From Symbiodinium natans (taxonomy: Eukaryota > Sar > Dinophyceae > Suessiales > Symbiodiniaceae): a stretch of 59,111 nt of DNA. The position numbers and the translations under genes are program-made. Below, one piece after another: positions 10,717 through 21,420 of the stretch. Under the pieces are notes generated by a model that was given only the letters and a program-made list of their open reading frames with translations, was not told the DNA's origin and searched no databases. Location of the stretch: NCBI GenBank assembly GCA_905221605.1, contig CAJNDS010002336.1, forward strand, positions 426,208 through 485,318, written 5' to 3'. Position 1 is the stretch's first letter; the number at the start of each line of letters is the position of its first letter.

Positions 10717-10886
10717 TAGGGTTTAGGGTTTAGGGTTTAGGGTTTGGGGTTTAGGGTTTAGGGTTTAGGGTTTAGGGCTTGGGGTTTGGGTTTAGGGTTT
10801 AGGGTTTAGGGTTTAGGGTTTAGGGTTTAGGGTTTAGGGTTTAGGGTTTAGGGTTTAGGGTTTAGGGTTTAGGGTTTAGGGTTTAA
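10717..10886 (+). repeat. ITS array, TTTAGGG x ~23
   Basis: Longest plus-orientation array, with one TTTGGGG and one CTTGGGG interruption. Confidence 0.93.
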
Positions 10887-11139
10887 ACTGTAAGGGAGGG
10901 AAGGTTCCCAGGAGCTTGATGTGATGGTCCACTATGCCTCCTAAACAAGCACTGCAAATGAATTCACCAGAACTTATAAGTTTAGGGTTTAGGGTTTAGG
11001 GTTTAGGGTTTAGAGGCCCTGTCCGGGTATATGCATAGCCTCCGGAGTTTCTGTGAGAGCGCCTTCTTCAAATGTTCAAATGGTTGCTGTGGGCGTCACC
11101 TTGAGCAGGATCGCCCCCGACGCATGCCGCAGGTCAGGC

Positions 11140-11258
11140 CTAAACCCTAAACCCTAAACCCTAAACCCTAAACCCTAAACCCTAAACCCTAAACCCTAAA
11201 CCCTAAACCCTAAACCCTAAACCCTAAACCCTACCTAAACCCTAACCCTAAACCCTTA
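11140..11258 (-). repeat. ITS array, CCCTAAA x ~15
   Basis: Uninterrupted heptamers, decaying on the right side. Confidence 0.92.
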
Positions 11259-11531
11259 GACACGAACCCCTCAAGGGAATTGGGGCCAGCCTGGTTTCGG
11301 GCTTTGCTACAGAATAAGGACCCTAAACCCTCAACCCTCAGCCCCCCACTAAACGGTTGACTATTGAATAAGGCTTTTGGGATCGAGGGAAGCGGTCGTG
11401 AGGCGGAGGGTTCAGGCTTACAGTTTAAGCGCTTGGGCTCTCAGCCATTCGCGCGACTTATCTAGCCTCAATAGGCAAATCAAGAAACCCTCATCTTCTC
11501 CTACCCTCGATCCTCAGATCGACTCCATCCC

Positions 11532-11801
11532 ATGGCCGTTGTAAGCCGCGGCAAGGTTACTCTTCTTATACTACATACCCCAGAAGCCCGCAAGAAAACC
11601 TCAGAGGCACCTAAAGTAGCAGATGCAGCCAAACACACCCAAGCAAGCATCCTTGCGAAGGCTGCGCCATTGGAATCATCCCTCAATCCAGACTACGGCA
11701 CGCAGTGCTGCAAGCTCGCTCCACCAGCCGTCTTGTCAAGCACAAGAGCGCTTAAAGGTCGACCCCCGCACTTCACAGCTTCGCCGGTGGATTCAGCCTG
11801 A
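11532..11801 (+). CDS. Possible small ORF, 89 residues, unknown
   Basis: This frame begins at an ATG in a favourable context (CCCATGGCC) inside a ~500-bp ITS-free stretch and ends at TGA. The product would be alanine/lysine-rich in the middle (a helix-like stretch around residues 18-45) with no signal peptide, membrane segment or motif I recognise. A minus-strand frame of 61 residues overlaps it, as expected by chance in GC-balanced DNA. It could be a chance ORF or an exon remnant. No promoter or spliced-leader signal was seen. Confidence 0.15.
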   Translation: MAVVSRGKVTLLILHTPEARKKTSEAPKVADAAKHTQASILAKAAPLESSLNPDYGTQCCKLAPPAVLSSTRALKGRPPHFTASPVDSA

Positions 11802-11869
11802 GTTTCACATCGCAGGGATATTCACGGTTTAGGGTTTAGGGTTTAGGGTTTAGGGTTTAGGACACAAGC

Positions 11870-12410
11870 CCACCCCCCCCAACCCCAGCAACTTCAACTG
11901 AGCCCGCAAATTTCTGCGTTCACTTGCCCCAAGGGTCGAGGTACCTCCAAAGCATGCTATAGGGCTACCTTGATTCATGGCCTTAAGGGTTCGCTCTCGA
12001 AATCCATCCAGAATATTCCACCCTGACACATTCCTCTACAGCCCCCCCCCCCCCCCCTACCAGCCTACCCTGAACACTAAACCCTAAACGCCCCCCTCGC
12101 AACACTTGCAGCCTGGGTTTTGGGCTGACTTGATACCTGAACTGAAGCCACGAGGAGTATGAACAGTGAGCAAGGCATTGTGGCACACAACGGGCCAGCT
12201 CCCCCCCCCTCCCCCTAATTACTTCGTAAAGCCCACCAAAAGCCTTGTGGGGAATGAGCTACATGGTGGACTCTTCCAGCAGGCACCCTCAACCCTAAGC
12301 CCTAAATCACTACAAGGAACAGAACATGGGCCCGTAGTTTAGATCACCCCATGTGCTTACATGCTTGAAGACAAGGGTCTAGGGCTTCGGGGGATGGAGT
12401 CTCAACATCC
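11870..12410. other. Unique spacer with a poly-C tract
   Basis: About 15 consecutive C near 12043-12057. The minus-strand 67-residue frame over it is glycine-rich because of that tract and is not called a gene. Confidence 0.5.
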
Positions 12411-12417
12411 CAAGTCC

Positions 12418-12507
12418 TGAAACCCTAAACCCTAAACCCTAAACCCTAAACCCTAAACCCTAAACCCTAAACCCTAAACCCTAAACCCTAAACCCTAAAC
12501 CCTAGAC
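12418..12507 (-). repeat. ITS array, CCCTAAA x ~12
   Basis: Uninterrupted heptamers. Confidence 0.9.
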
Positions 12508-12837
12508 CCCGAAAGCCGAAACCCCCAACGACTGAAGCCAAGGAAGCCAAGTCAGTCCACCGGACTGGCCTTGCTCCTGCGAAAGAGGGGGGCTTCTCAG
12601 GGATTAGGGCTTTTCGCGCCTGCCCGGGTTCACCCTAAACCCTAAACCCCAAACCCCAAACCCTAAGCCCTAAACCCTAAACCCTAAACCCTAAACCCTA
12701 AGACCTAGACCTGAACCATTCCAGACCCTGCCTTGGCACACATACTTGGGTCGAAACCTGCTTTGTGTGCTCTGGGACACCATAGCTCACGAGATGGATT
12801 ACTCAGGGGGACTCAAGGCTTGGGGCCCAGAATCTCC

Positions 12838-12914
12838 TGGGTTTAGGGTTTAGGGTTTAGGGTTTAGGGTTTAGGGTTTAGGGTTTAGGGTTTAGGGTTT
12901 AGGGTTTAGGGTTA
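12838..12914 (+). repeat. ITS array, TTTAGGG x ~10
   Basis: Uninterrupted, ending at GGTTAACC, where the telomeric orientation flips for a short distance. Confidence 0.9.
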
Positions 12915-13144
12915 ACCATACACCCTAAACCTGAAACGTTGGTAGGAACCTCCCACCCTTGCACCTTTACTCTCACGGTTGGGCTGCGCGTTCGGATCTG
13001 TAAGCCTGGCAGGACGTGCCTGTTACAGGGTTTAGAGGGTTTAGAGGTTTAGGGTTTTTGGGGGTCTAGGGTTTGAGAGGTTGAGGGGTTAGGGTCTACG
13101 AGTTTACCTCAACACGGCCCATCAACACTCAGCCCGCTCCAACC

Positions 13145-13197
13145 CTATATATATATATATATATGTTTATTTATATATGTATATGTATATGTATATA
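13145..13197. repeat. AT microsatellite
   Basis: (TA)n passing into TATATG units. Confidence 0.9.
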
Positions 13198-13286
13198 CTC
13201 CATCCCTAAATCGAAACTTGATCCCTGCATCTGAAAACACGAACAAAACGCTATAGGCTCACCCTAAATGCAAACACTCGATCCTA

Positions 13287-13380
13287 AGTGTAACCCTACA
13301 CCCTACACCCTACACCCTACACCCTAAACCCTAGACCCTAGACCCTAAACCCTAAACCCTAAACCCTAAACCCTAAACCC
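13287..13380 (-). repeat. ITS array with CCCTACA variant block
   Basis: Five consecutive CCCTACA units precede canonical CCCTAAA and CCCTAGA units. Confidence 0.88.
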
Positions 13381-13595
13381 GGAGGGAGCTCCTTCCGACC
13401 CCGCGCCACACGATCGGCCAAGGGCGCGTGAACAAGCCTGTCGTCTGGTGGGAGGGTTCTCTTTCTTGGGCTTTTGTTAGAGGGTTGGGGCTTATAGGGT
13501 TTCGGGTTTAGGCTACATGCAGGGTGTAGGGTTTAGGTTGTAGGGTTTAGGGTTTGAAGGTTAGGACTTGGGGTGTTGGGGTTTATGTGGCTGGG

Positions 13596-13613
13596 GGGGG
13601 GGGGGGGGGGGGA
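13596..13613. repeat. Poly-G tract
   Basis: About 17-18 consecutive G within degenerate telomeric sequence. Confidence 0.85.
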
Positions 13614-13685
13614 TTTGAGAGTTAAGGCAAGGGATCGGGACCTGGAGAGCTTTTGAGAAACCCTTGCCGTAAGAGCCCCAAAACC

Positions 13686-13790
13686 TACCCTAAACCCTAA
13701 ACCCTAAACCCTAAACCCTAAACCCTAAACCCTAAACCCTAAACCCTAAACCCTAAACCCTAAACCCTAAACCCTAAACCCTAACCCTTA
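13686..13790 (-). repeat. ITS array, CCCTAAA x ~14
   Basis: Uninterrupted heptamers ending in CCCTAACCCTTAAA slips. Confidence 0.92.
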
Positions 13791-13929
13791 AACCCTAAAA
13801 GTCCTAACGGGGATGTATAGCAAGAACCTACCACAAAAAGCAGGCTTTGGATTCTTCAAATAAACCCGAAACCTCAGAGCCCTTTTTCTGAGACCAGCGC
13901 TAAGGGCATAACTAAGGTGCTAATCCGGG

Positions 13930-13980
13930 TTAAGGGTTTAGGGTTTAGGGTTAGGGTTTAGGGTTCGCGAACCCTAAACC
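13930..13980. repeat. Head-to-head telomeric junction with perfect palindrome
   Basis: TTTAGGG units run into TTCGCGAA and then into CCCTAAA. The 26 bases 13955-13980 are a perfect palindrome centred on CG. This is the orientation expected of an end-to-end telomere fusion, with a short linker. Confidence 0.85.
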
Positions 13981-14039
13981 TGAGAAGTTCAACTTGTGCC
14001 TCGTACAAAGTTCGGCTCTGCAGAACTAAGCCAGGCAAG

Positions 14040-14112
14040 ACCCTAAACCCTAAACCCTAAACCTTAAACCCTAAACCCTAAACCCTAAACCCTAAACCCT
14101 AAACCCTAAACA
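14040..14112 (-). repeat. ITS array, CCCTAAA x ~10
   Basis: Uninterrupted except for one CCTTAAA unit. Confidence 0.9.
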
Positions 14113-14820
14113 GACCGCTGGATCTTAGGCACATCAGAGTCTCAGCCGCTGATGCCGGTTCCCTTGCTAGGCCTCGGGTTTAGGGCTTTTTTTGAGCAAT
14201 GCTTCAAGCAATGCCTTGCCCTAAACCCTAAACCCTAAACCCTAAACCCTGAGCCCTAAACCCTGAACCCTGAACCCTGAACCCTAAACCTTAAACCCGA
14301 AACCGAAACACAGTCGTCCTGGACTTGAAGACTTGAAGACTCCAGAACCCCCAAACTGCCATAAACCCAAACAAAACCCCAAAATGCCAACTCCAAAGAC
14401 CCGAAACCTGAAGCCAAAACACCCGACAAAAACACAGAATACTTGCCTACACCCTTTTAAACCATACACCCTGAACCCTTATGCCCTAAGCCCTAAACCA
14501 TAGCCCCCAAAATCAGCAGCCTCTTGTTGTGAAGGAAGGCCGGATGCTTACACCAGTTGGCAAGCCTTGGGTCGAAACTGGTGTTGATCTAGGGGCTCCT
14601 GAACCCCTCAACCTAAACCCTACAAACCCTAAACCCTAAGGTCAGGGTTTGAGGCATAGGGTTTAGGGTTTAGGGTTGAGGGGTGAGGGTTTAGGGTTTA
14701 GGGTTTAGAGTTTAAAAGGTTTTCGGGTTGAGGGTTTAGGGTTGCGGGATGATTCTGGACTTCCTGTCGGGGTTTGGGTTCTTGGAGCGTTGGGTGCACC
14801 GGGTGTTTTTGTTTGTTCCA

Positions 14821-14930
14821 GCCCTAAACCCTAAACCCTAAACCCTAAACCCTAAACTCTAAACCCTACACCCTAAACCCTAAACCCTAAACCCTAAACC
14901 CCAAACCCTAAACCCCAAACCCTAAACCCT
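14821..14930 (-). repeat. ITS array, CCCTAAA x ~15
   Basis: Canonical units with CCCTACA and CCCCAAA variants. Confidence 0.9.
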
Positions 14931-15485
14931 GGTTTTGGGAGAAGTTCGCCTGGCCTCCGCCAGTTCTTAACTAGGCTCCGCTTTATTTAGGGGGCGGGGG
15001 GGGCGGGGGAAATGTTTAGGGTTTAGGGTTTAGGGTTTAGGGTTTAGGGGTTTAGGGCCTTTCTATCAGAAATTCTTGAGTTCCATTTTGTTTAAGCAGG
15101 GAACTCCTAGCTGGGGGGACCCGAAACCTTCTACTAGCCGCCAGGCTTCTCCGCCGCCTTGGTGCAGGCAACCTCCACGACTTTCTCCTGAACTAAGGGT
15201 TTAGGGTTTAGGGTTTAGGGTTCAGGGTTTAGAGTTTAGGGTCTAGGGTTTAGGGTTTGGGGGCCGGCATCAGAGCTTCAGAGGACGGGCTGAACACATT
15301 CAGGGCTGCTCCTAAGCCCAAAGACCTTAAACCCTAAACCAAAAGTATCAGCCCTCAACTGAAACCCCACGTTCATCAACAATGCCGCTAAGCAGCAGCT
15401 CGCTACTATAGATACCCCAGACACCCGAACTGCGTCGGGTTCCGGACCTGGTTCTTGTTAGGGAGAGGCTGACTGAGGGCACTTA

Positions 15486-15617
15486 CAGCCCCAAACCCTA
15501 AACCCTAAACCCTAAACCCTAAACCCTAAACCCTAAACCCTAAACCCTAAACCCTAAACCCTAAACCCTAAACCCTGAACCCTGAACCCTGAACCCTGAA
15601 CCCTGAACCCTGAACCC
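15486..15617 (-). repeat. ITS array with CCCTGAA block
   Basis: About 12 canonical CCCTAAA units pass abruptly into six to seven consecutive CCCTGAA units. Confidence 0.9.
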
Positions 15618-16219
15618 CACCCCTCAGGGTTTAGGGCTTAGGGTTTTGTACTTGCGGAGCTCTCCGAACTCGAAACCCCCGCGATGCCCCCAGGCGCGCC
15701 TGAGGCACTGCCTCGTCCAGGAAGCCGACAACTTGCGCTCGCCTGGGAGGGTTTGGGGTTTAGGGTTTAGGGTTTAGTTGTTTAGGGTTTAGTTATTTAG
15801 GGTTTAGGGCTTAGGGTTCAGATCAAAGGGTATCCGCGTGTAGGGCTGAGGCGTGAAGTACACACTTGACGGCTGAGGGCTTTAAGGCAGTTTTTAGGGT
15901 TTAGGGTTTAGGGTTTAACGATGTCAGATTCATTGCTTCTGGGAGCTTTGTGTAGATCGGCAAAGTTATTGGGGCAGTGTGCTGGGGTTGAGAGTTTAGG
16001 ACTAGGACTTGGGGGGGTGCGCGAACCCTGTGGTTTAGGGTTTAGGGCTTTGGGTTTAGGGTTTAGGGATCTGGGGTTTGGGTTTGGGTTTAGGGTTTAG
16101 GGTCTTGAGAGTCAGGATATGCGGCGGTCGGGACGAACAAATGGGGGAGGGGTTGTTCCAAACTAGGGGTCCCCCCATGCTGAACCCCAATCAGTCCGCC
16201 AACCCCAAACCGACAACCC

Positions 16220-16320
16220 CAACCCCCCCCCCCAAAAAAAAAAATAAAAAACTATAATAATAATAATAATCATAACAATAATAAGAATAATCGAAATAAT
16301 AGTAACCACAATAGTAACAA
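16220..16320. repeat. Poly-C/poly-A tract and ATA/AAT microsatellite
   Basis: A C run followed by an A run (about 16224-16244) leads into AATAAT-type repeats. The overlapping minus-strand isoleucine/valine-rich frame is a by-product of this low complexity. Confidence 0.85.
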
Positions 16321-16394
16321 CTAAACCAAAAGCCCTACAGCGTAACAAAAACCTACTGCGCAACACTAAGCCCATAAGGGAACCTTGAATCAAA

Positions 16395-16430
16395 CCAAAT
16401 TGGAAAGGGTACCACTGGGCTACCAGGATA
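16395..16430. mobile_element. End fragment of MITE-like family B
   Basis: AAAGGGTACCACTGGGCTAC then CAGG matches the right end of the copies at 701-775 and 54895-55020. Confidence 0.5.
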
Positions 16431-16879
16431 TTGAACCAAAAGCAAAACCCCTAAACCCTAAACCCTAAACCCTAAACCCTACACCCCATCTTGGACCCAA
16501 AGCTGCCAGTGCGATGCGACCCTAAGCCCGCCGCTCGGCATCGAAGATGAGGCCCAAAGCAACTGCTTCCCTGGTCGAGGTTTCAGTCGGGTGTCGGGGT
16601 TTGGGGGCTTTAGGGCGTGAAAGGCAGGGCTTTTGGGCTCTTAGGGCCTTTGGCTGTCAGGCTTTTGGGCTTTTGAGTGTTAGGCTCTTAGGGTTTTAGG
16701 CATTAGGGTTGCAAGACTGTAGGTCCTTGGGGCTTCGGGGTGCGAGGGTTGTAGGGCTTTGGGTGTTGGCGTAGGATTTTGGGTTTTTGAGGTGTCGGGG
16801 CTTTGGGGGTTATGGCTGTACGGTTTTGAAGGGTTTGGGGCCATAGGGTTTCTGGGGCTTTTAGGGGTAGACCCGAAAA

Positions 16880-17230
16880 TCAAGGCCTTCTACCCCCTAC
16901 AAGGTCGCACACATCATTCTGGGAAGATGAAGTCGAGCGCAGTTGCGAAGCTGGTTTCGCAAATGCAGGGCTGGCCCTGAGTGCGAATGCGAGGGCTTTC
17001 TTCGCGGGCCTGAAGCCCTGGAGCCCGGACGGCTTGCGGGACTTGGCAAAGACTCTTCCCATTGCAACTGGCCTGCGAACATGATCTGCCAAGCGCATCT
17101 TGGAAGTCGTGCACGGTAAATGTCCCACAGCGTGGTTCAAAAATCCCTGGAGAATCCAGAGAGGTTTCGGGACAACATGGTTCAAAAATCAGCAATTTCT
17201 TGCAGATGCCACGCAGCTGCGGTATGCTTA
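16880..17230. other. ITS-free unique segment, possible exon remnants
   Basis: About 350 bp of non-repetitive DNA lying between degenerate telomeric tracts. Minus-strand frames of 61-101 residues overlap in three phases without a recognisable domain. GTGGTTCAAAAATC / ATGGTTCAAAAATC is repeated 43 bp apart. No gene is called. Confidence 0.35.
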
Positions 17231-17645
17231 GTCCCTTCTCTGAACTAAACCCTGAACCCTAAATTTTATTGACCCTAAGTTTTGGGGTGAGCCCAGAGAT
17301 TTGCTTTATGGCTATACAGTAGGCGACCACGAAATCCAACTTCCATGCTCGGTGGGAAATGACAGCTCACGGTGCTGAGGATTGGGTGCATAGCGGTCGT
17401 CATCTGAATGACGGTTTAGGGCTTCGGGTTTAGGGCCATACTTCCCCAAGACATCACCCACGTCGCCTAGTGAAGGACCCACAGCAGCTGGGAAGCTAAG
17501 CGGGCGCCGCTGCGCAAAGTACACCCCAACCCTCAGCTAAAAACCCTGAACCCTGACCCTAAACCCCTGAAACGCCTGAACCATGGTACACCCTCAGGAA
17601 AACTCTAAACGAAACCCTGAACACCCAAAAGCCAGTCCACCTTGC

Positions 17646-17742
17646 GGGTTTACGAGAATAAGGGACCCCTAATGTAGACCCCCAAGTAGTGAGACCCCTT
17701 ATAATAAGGGCCGCAATGAGGTACCCCTAATATCGTAAACCC
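17646..17742. mobile_element. MITE-like element family A, copy 2
   Basis: The left end GGGTTTACGAGAATAAGGGA and the right end (mirror of GGGTTTACGATATTAGGGG) form a 23-bp terminal inverted repeat around an AGTAGTGAGACC/TTATAATAAGG core. The right end merges directly into a CCCTAAA array. Confidence 0.72.
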
Positions 17743-17806
17743 TAAACCCTAAAACCTAAACCCTAAACCCTAAACCCTAAACCCTAAACCCTAAACCCTA
17801 AACCCC
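17738..17806 (-). repeat. ITS array, CCCTAAA x ~10
   Basis: It begins at the last bases of the preceding MITE-like element (GTAAACCC then TAAACCC), so the element end and the array share bases. Confidence 0.88.
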
Positions 17807-18180
17807 GACTGTGAGGATGAACCATCCCTGGCCTCAGGTACTGTGGCGCAAGGGCCGCCCTGCACATCACTGCGAGTTAAGGCCAAGGCTAGAAAGCTCC
17901 CGGATGGGGTTAGGGTTTAGGGTTTAGGGTTTAGGGTTTAGGGTGTAGTGTTTAGGGTTTAGGGCTTAGGGCTTAGGGCTTAGAGATTAGGGCTTAGGGT
18001 TTGGGGTTTAGGATTTCCTGCCTGGGGTTTAGGGGCCTACGCATCTTGACAATCTACCCTGCATAAGGGTTAAAGGGTGTAGGAGTTATGGTTTTGGGGT
18101 TTCGGCTGCCTGGCAAGCATAGCCCAGCGTGACGTATACAATGCTTTGTCAGTGCCTCTTGAAGGAGCCCGAGGTACCCT

Positions 18181-18356
18181 CACCCTAGACCCTAAAAGCC
18201 ATTAAAAGCCCTCAACCCCAAACCCCAGACCCTAAACCCCAACCCCTAAACCCTAAACCCTGAACCCTAAACCCCAAACCCCTAAACCCTAAACCCTGAA
18301 CCCCAAACCCCAAACCCCAAACCCCTAAACCCTGAACCCTAAACCCCCAAACCCTG
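18181..18356 (-). repeat. Degenerate ITS field
   Basis: CCCTAAA, CCCCAAA, CCCCTAAA and CCCTGAA units are intermixed. Confidence 0.8.
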
Positions 18357-18515
18357 CACGGCAGAGGGTTCGGGCTCAGGGATCGGCCTGCCTACCTTGG
18401 GCAGTGTAGGCTGCAAGGTGTCTCCGTAGTATACGACACATGCAACAAATCGCCACGGACACATCCACTCGCCGCTTTGATTTCCCAATGTACTCTGGAA
18501 CAAAACCCGCGGAAC

Positions 18516-18615
18516 CCTAAACCCTAAACCCTAAACCCTAAACCCTAAACCCTAAACCCTAAACCCTAAACCCTAAACCCTAAACCCTAAACCCTAAACC
18601 CTAAACCCTAAACCC
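18516..18615 (-). repeat. ITS array, CCCTAAA x ~14
   Basis: Uninterrupted. Both sides carry AACCCG followed by CGGAACCCTAA-type sequence (18504 and 18611). Confidence 0.92.
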
Positions 18616-18714
18616 GTTCCGGAACCCTAAAGACCCTAACTCCCCAAACCGACCAAGCCCTAACCTTCACAGAGCCCTCAACCAACAACCCCCAAACCCC
18701 TAAATCTCCAAACC

Positions 18715-18810
18715 CCACCCCCCCCCCCCCCCCCTCTTCGAAACCCAAAACCCCTAAATCTCCAGATCCCCAACACCCATTCTCTCCCCCCCCCCACCCC
18801 CTCCACCCCA
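18715..18810. repeat. C-rich low-complexity tract
   Basis: A C run of about 17 near 18717-18734 and a second C-rich run near 18786-18800 flank a duplicated CCCCTAAATCTCC(A) word. Confidence 0.75.
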
Positions 18811-19338
18811 AACCTTAAACCCTCGCCTACCCGAACATTTCTTTTGAAAGGCCCTAAACCCTAAACCCTAAACCCTGAAAGGTGCCTTGCACCTTCGCAG
18901 AAGAAGTTGGGCATGTTCCTGGAAAGTGGAGGAATGGTGGGATGGCCCTTTTGAAGCCCTCTGAATATATTCTCAATATGATCCTCTTAAACCCAAGAAA
19001 GGGGAAGACATAAGGTTGGTAAGATGCTTTAGGGTTTTTGGTTTTCGCGTTTGGGGTTGGGGTTTGGGGTTCAGGGTTGCGGGTTTGGGGTTCAAGGAGA
19101 AGGTGAGAAGCAGGCTAACTTAACCCCAGCTCATATACCTCAGGTACGGCACTTGAGGGCTTGAGGAGGAGTAGGGAGGAGGGGCTTAGGGTTTGGGGTT
19201 TGGATGTTGGGCGGTTTATTGGGGATTCCGGGGTTTAGGGCTCAGGGCTTGAGACTTTTTGGAGGTTTGGGGTTTGGGGCTTTGGGGCTTGGAGGGTTTC
19301 TCGAGGCCTTAGACATTCAGGGTTAAGGGTTTATTTGA

Positions 19339-19497
19339 ACCGGAGAGCTCGTCATTATCGAGGAGCAAAGTCGTCGCGCAGAGGAGCCACCATACAACAC
19401 CGTTTACGAGCCGGACTCTATGTTCTTCTTTTCGGGCCAAGAAATCACAATGCCATGTTTACTGAAGTTTGTTCAGGCGTCGTGGTCCCCGAATTGA
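19339..19497 (+). pseudogene. Possible exon remnant, 52 codons
   Basis: Between an in-frame TGA (19336-19338) and a TGA (19495-19497) an open frame encodes an acidic start (GELVIIEEQSRR) followed by YNTVYEPDSMFFFSGQ, which reads more like real protein than the longer overlapping frame at 19335-19565. No ATG opens it. It sits in a small ITS-free pocket. It may be an exon or a decayed gene piece, or chance. I do not recognise the family. Confidence 0.15.
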
Positions 19498-19599
19498 TCA
19501 TGTGCGGTGGCATCGAAAGTTGTGACCGTGACCACCATATGTGGATTGCAACCGTTTCGGCGTAAGGCTAACCCTAAACCCTGAACCCTGAAACCTTGC

Positions 19600-20030
19600 A
19601 GCAAACTCAGCAAGCCCTAAACCCTAACCATAAACCCATCAGCCCGACATCCTGAATCCCAAAAAGATCTCATCTCAATGCGGCTCGAAGGGGCATGCCA
19701 TTGGCAGTTTCGTTCAAACCAACTTTGAGCGGCTTGCCCGCAACCTTGGCTTCCGGGGGGACGGGGGTTGGCGGGGGGTTGGGGGTTCGAGTTAAAGCTC
19801 AGTAGAGGGGCTGCGTACTGGCAGAGGCCCTTCGACTGACTTTGTGCTCGGACTTGGTAATTAGGCTCAAGTTGCATCTCTTTCGCAGTGGCGCGGTGGC
19901 ATTCAAAAACCTCGACTGCAGCTGGAACCCCATTGGGGGCCTGTTCGGCTTATTCGGTCAAAATCCGAATACACCCTTAAACCCCTGTCGCCGCCATGGC
20001 CCTGCACCCTGAAGATAAGTGTTGTGCAGC
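19600..20030. other. Unique spacer, nothing recognised
   Basis: Non-repetitive with a short G-rich tract at about 19755-19790. Confidence 0.4.
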
Positions 20031-20344
20031 CCTAAACCCTAAGCCCTAAACCCTGAACCCTGAACCCTAAACCCTAAACACTAAACCGTAAACCCTATAA
20101 CCCTAAACCCTAAACCCTAACCCTAAACCCTAAACCCTAGCCCAGCAGCGGTGGCCGCGCCGATGCGGTAGTCCCCTTCCAGCGTAAGGAGTGCAGATCG
20201 AGGGCTACGTGTGTTAGGGTTTAGGGTTTAGGGTTTCGGGTTTAGGGTTTAGGATTTAGGGTTTAGGGTTTAGGGTTTGGGGTTTGGGGGACAGAAAATA
20301 GACGTCCGAAACCGTAATCATCGTAATCACTATCATTTCTACTA

Positions 20345-20421
20345 ATAAGGACCCCAAGAAATTACCCCTAATTTCGGAAACCCTGCACCCTAAACCCTAA
20401 TTTCGGAAACCCCCACATTCA
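20345..20421. mobile_element. MITE-like family A, right-end fragment with duplicated terminus
   Basis: The family A right end is present twice. CCCTAATTTCGGAAACCC occurs at 20366-20383 and again at 20395-20412, separated by TGCACCCTAAA. The left half of the element is not recognisable. Confidence 0.6.
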
Positions 20422-20824
20422 AGCTCGCTTTTGTCATAGGGCGCCTCAAACCTCCACAACCAAAAAGTGGGTATCCCCAGAACCGACCACCTAAACTAGT
20501 GAGTTTTGTTGGGTTTAGGGTTTAGGGTTTCGGGTTTAAGGTTTGGGGTTTGTTCAAGCAAAAGTCCTCACAATGGCAATATGCTACGAGGACAAAGAGC
20601 ACTAGGGAAGTGCACCTAAACACTAAACCCTAAAAACCCTGAACCCTGAACCCTCAATCCTAAACCCTTAACCTTAAACCCTAGACCCAACACCCTGAAA
20701 CCGAAGCCTCTTTAAACCGAAACCCAGCAAACCCTAAACCCTAAACCCTAAACCCTAAACTCACCCGGCCTGTGAGCAAGGCAAATGCCCCCAAGGCTAT
20801 GGCATGGCCTTGCGGAGAGGGCTT

Positions 20825-21180
20825 TTGGGTTTAGGGTTTGGGGGCTTAGGGTTCGGGGGGTGTAGGGGTTTAGGGTTTAGGGTTTAGGGTTTAGGGTTTG
20901 GGGGCTTAGGGCTTGGGGGGGTGTAGGGGTTTAGGGTTTAGGGGGTTTAGGGTTTAGGGTTTAGGGTTTAGGGTTTAGGGTTTAGGGTTTGGGGGCTTAG
21001 GGTTTGGGGGGTGTAGGAGTTTAGGGTTCAGGGGGTTTAGGGGTTTGGGGTTTAGGGGTTCCGGTTGCGGGTTTTTTGGGGGTTAAGGGCTTGGGGTTGC
21101 GGGTCGAGGGTTTAGGGGTTTAGGGTTTAGGAGGTTTAGGGGTTGAGGGCTTAGGGTTTAGGGTATATCGTTTATAGGGT
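20825..21180 (+). repeat. G-rich ITS field with a ~40-bp higher-order unit
   Basis: A block reading TTTGGGGGCTTAGGG then a G run then TGTAGGGGTTTAGGG occurs three times (about 20835, 20895, 20990), separated by different numbers of TTTAGGG. Confidence 0.8.
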
Positions 21181-21381
21181 TTAGGCTAGGGTTTTCGGGA
21201 TTTGGGGGCATTGGGTCTTTCGGTTTTGGAGTGCACCTTTGCGTCGTCAGAGGTTGTCAGGCCGGGTGTATAGGGTGAGGGCGGTGGCTCGGGAGGCACA
21301 CAGGGCAGTGCCATGTCCCGGTGCCCTGAATACAAGGCACAAGGCTCGTGTGTGTCCCGGCCCATATCAAACAAAGAGCAA

Positions 21382-21420
21382 TGCGGGTTTAGGGTTTAGG
21401 GTTTAGGGTTTAGGGTTTAG
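21382..21420 (+). repeat. Short ITS, TTTAGGG x 5
   Basis: Marks the left edge of the ITS-poor island that contains the membrane-protein exon. Confidence 0.85.

Noticed and set aside
10470-10886. Telomere fusion scar
   Set aside because: The polarity is CCCTAAA then TTTAGGG, opposite to an end-to-end fusion; only 13955-13980 has fusion polarity.
16163-16393. 76-codon minus-strand ORF with a hydrophobic isoleucine stretch
   Set aside because: The apparent membrane segment is the ATA/AAT microsatellite.
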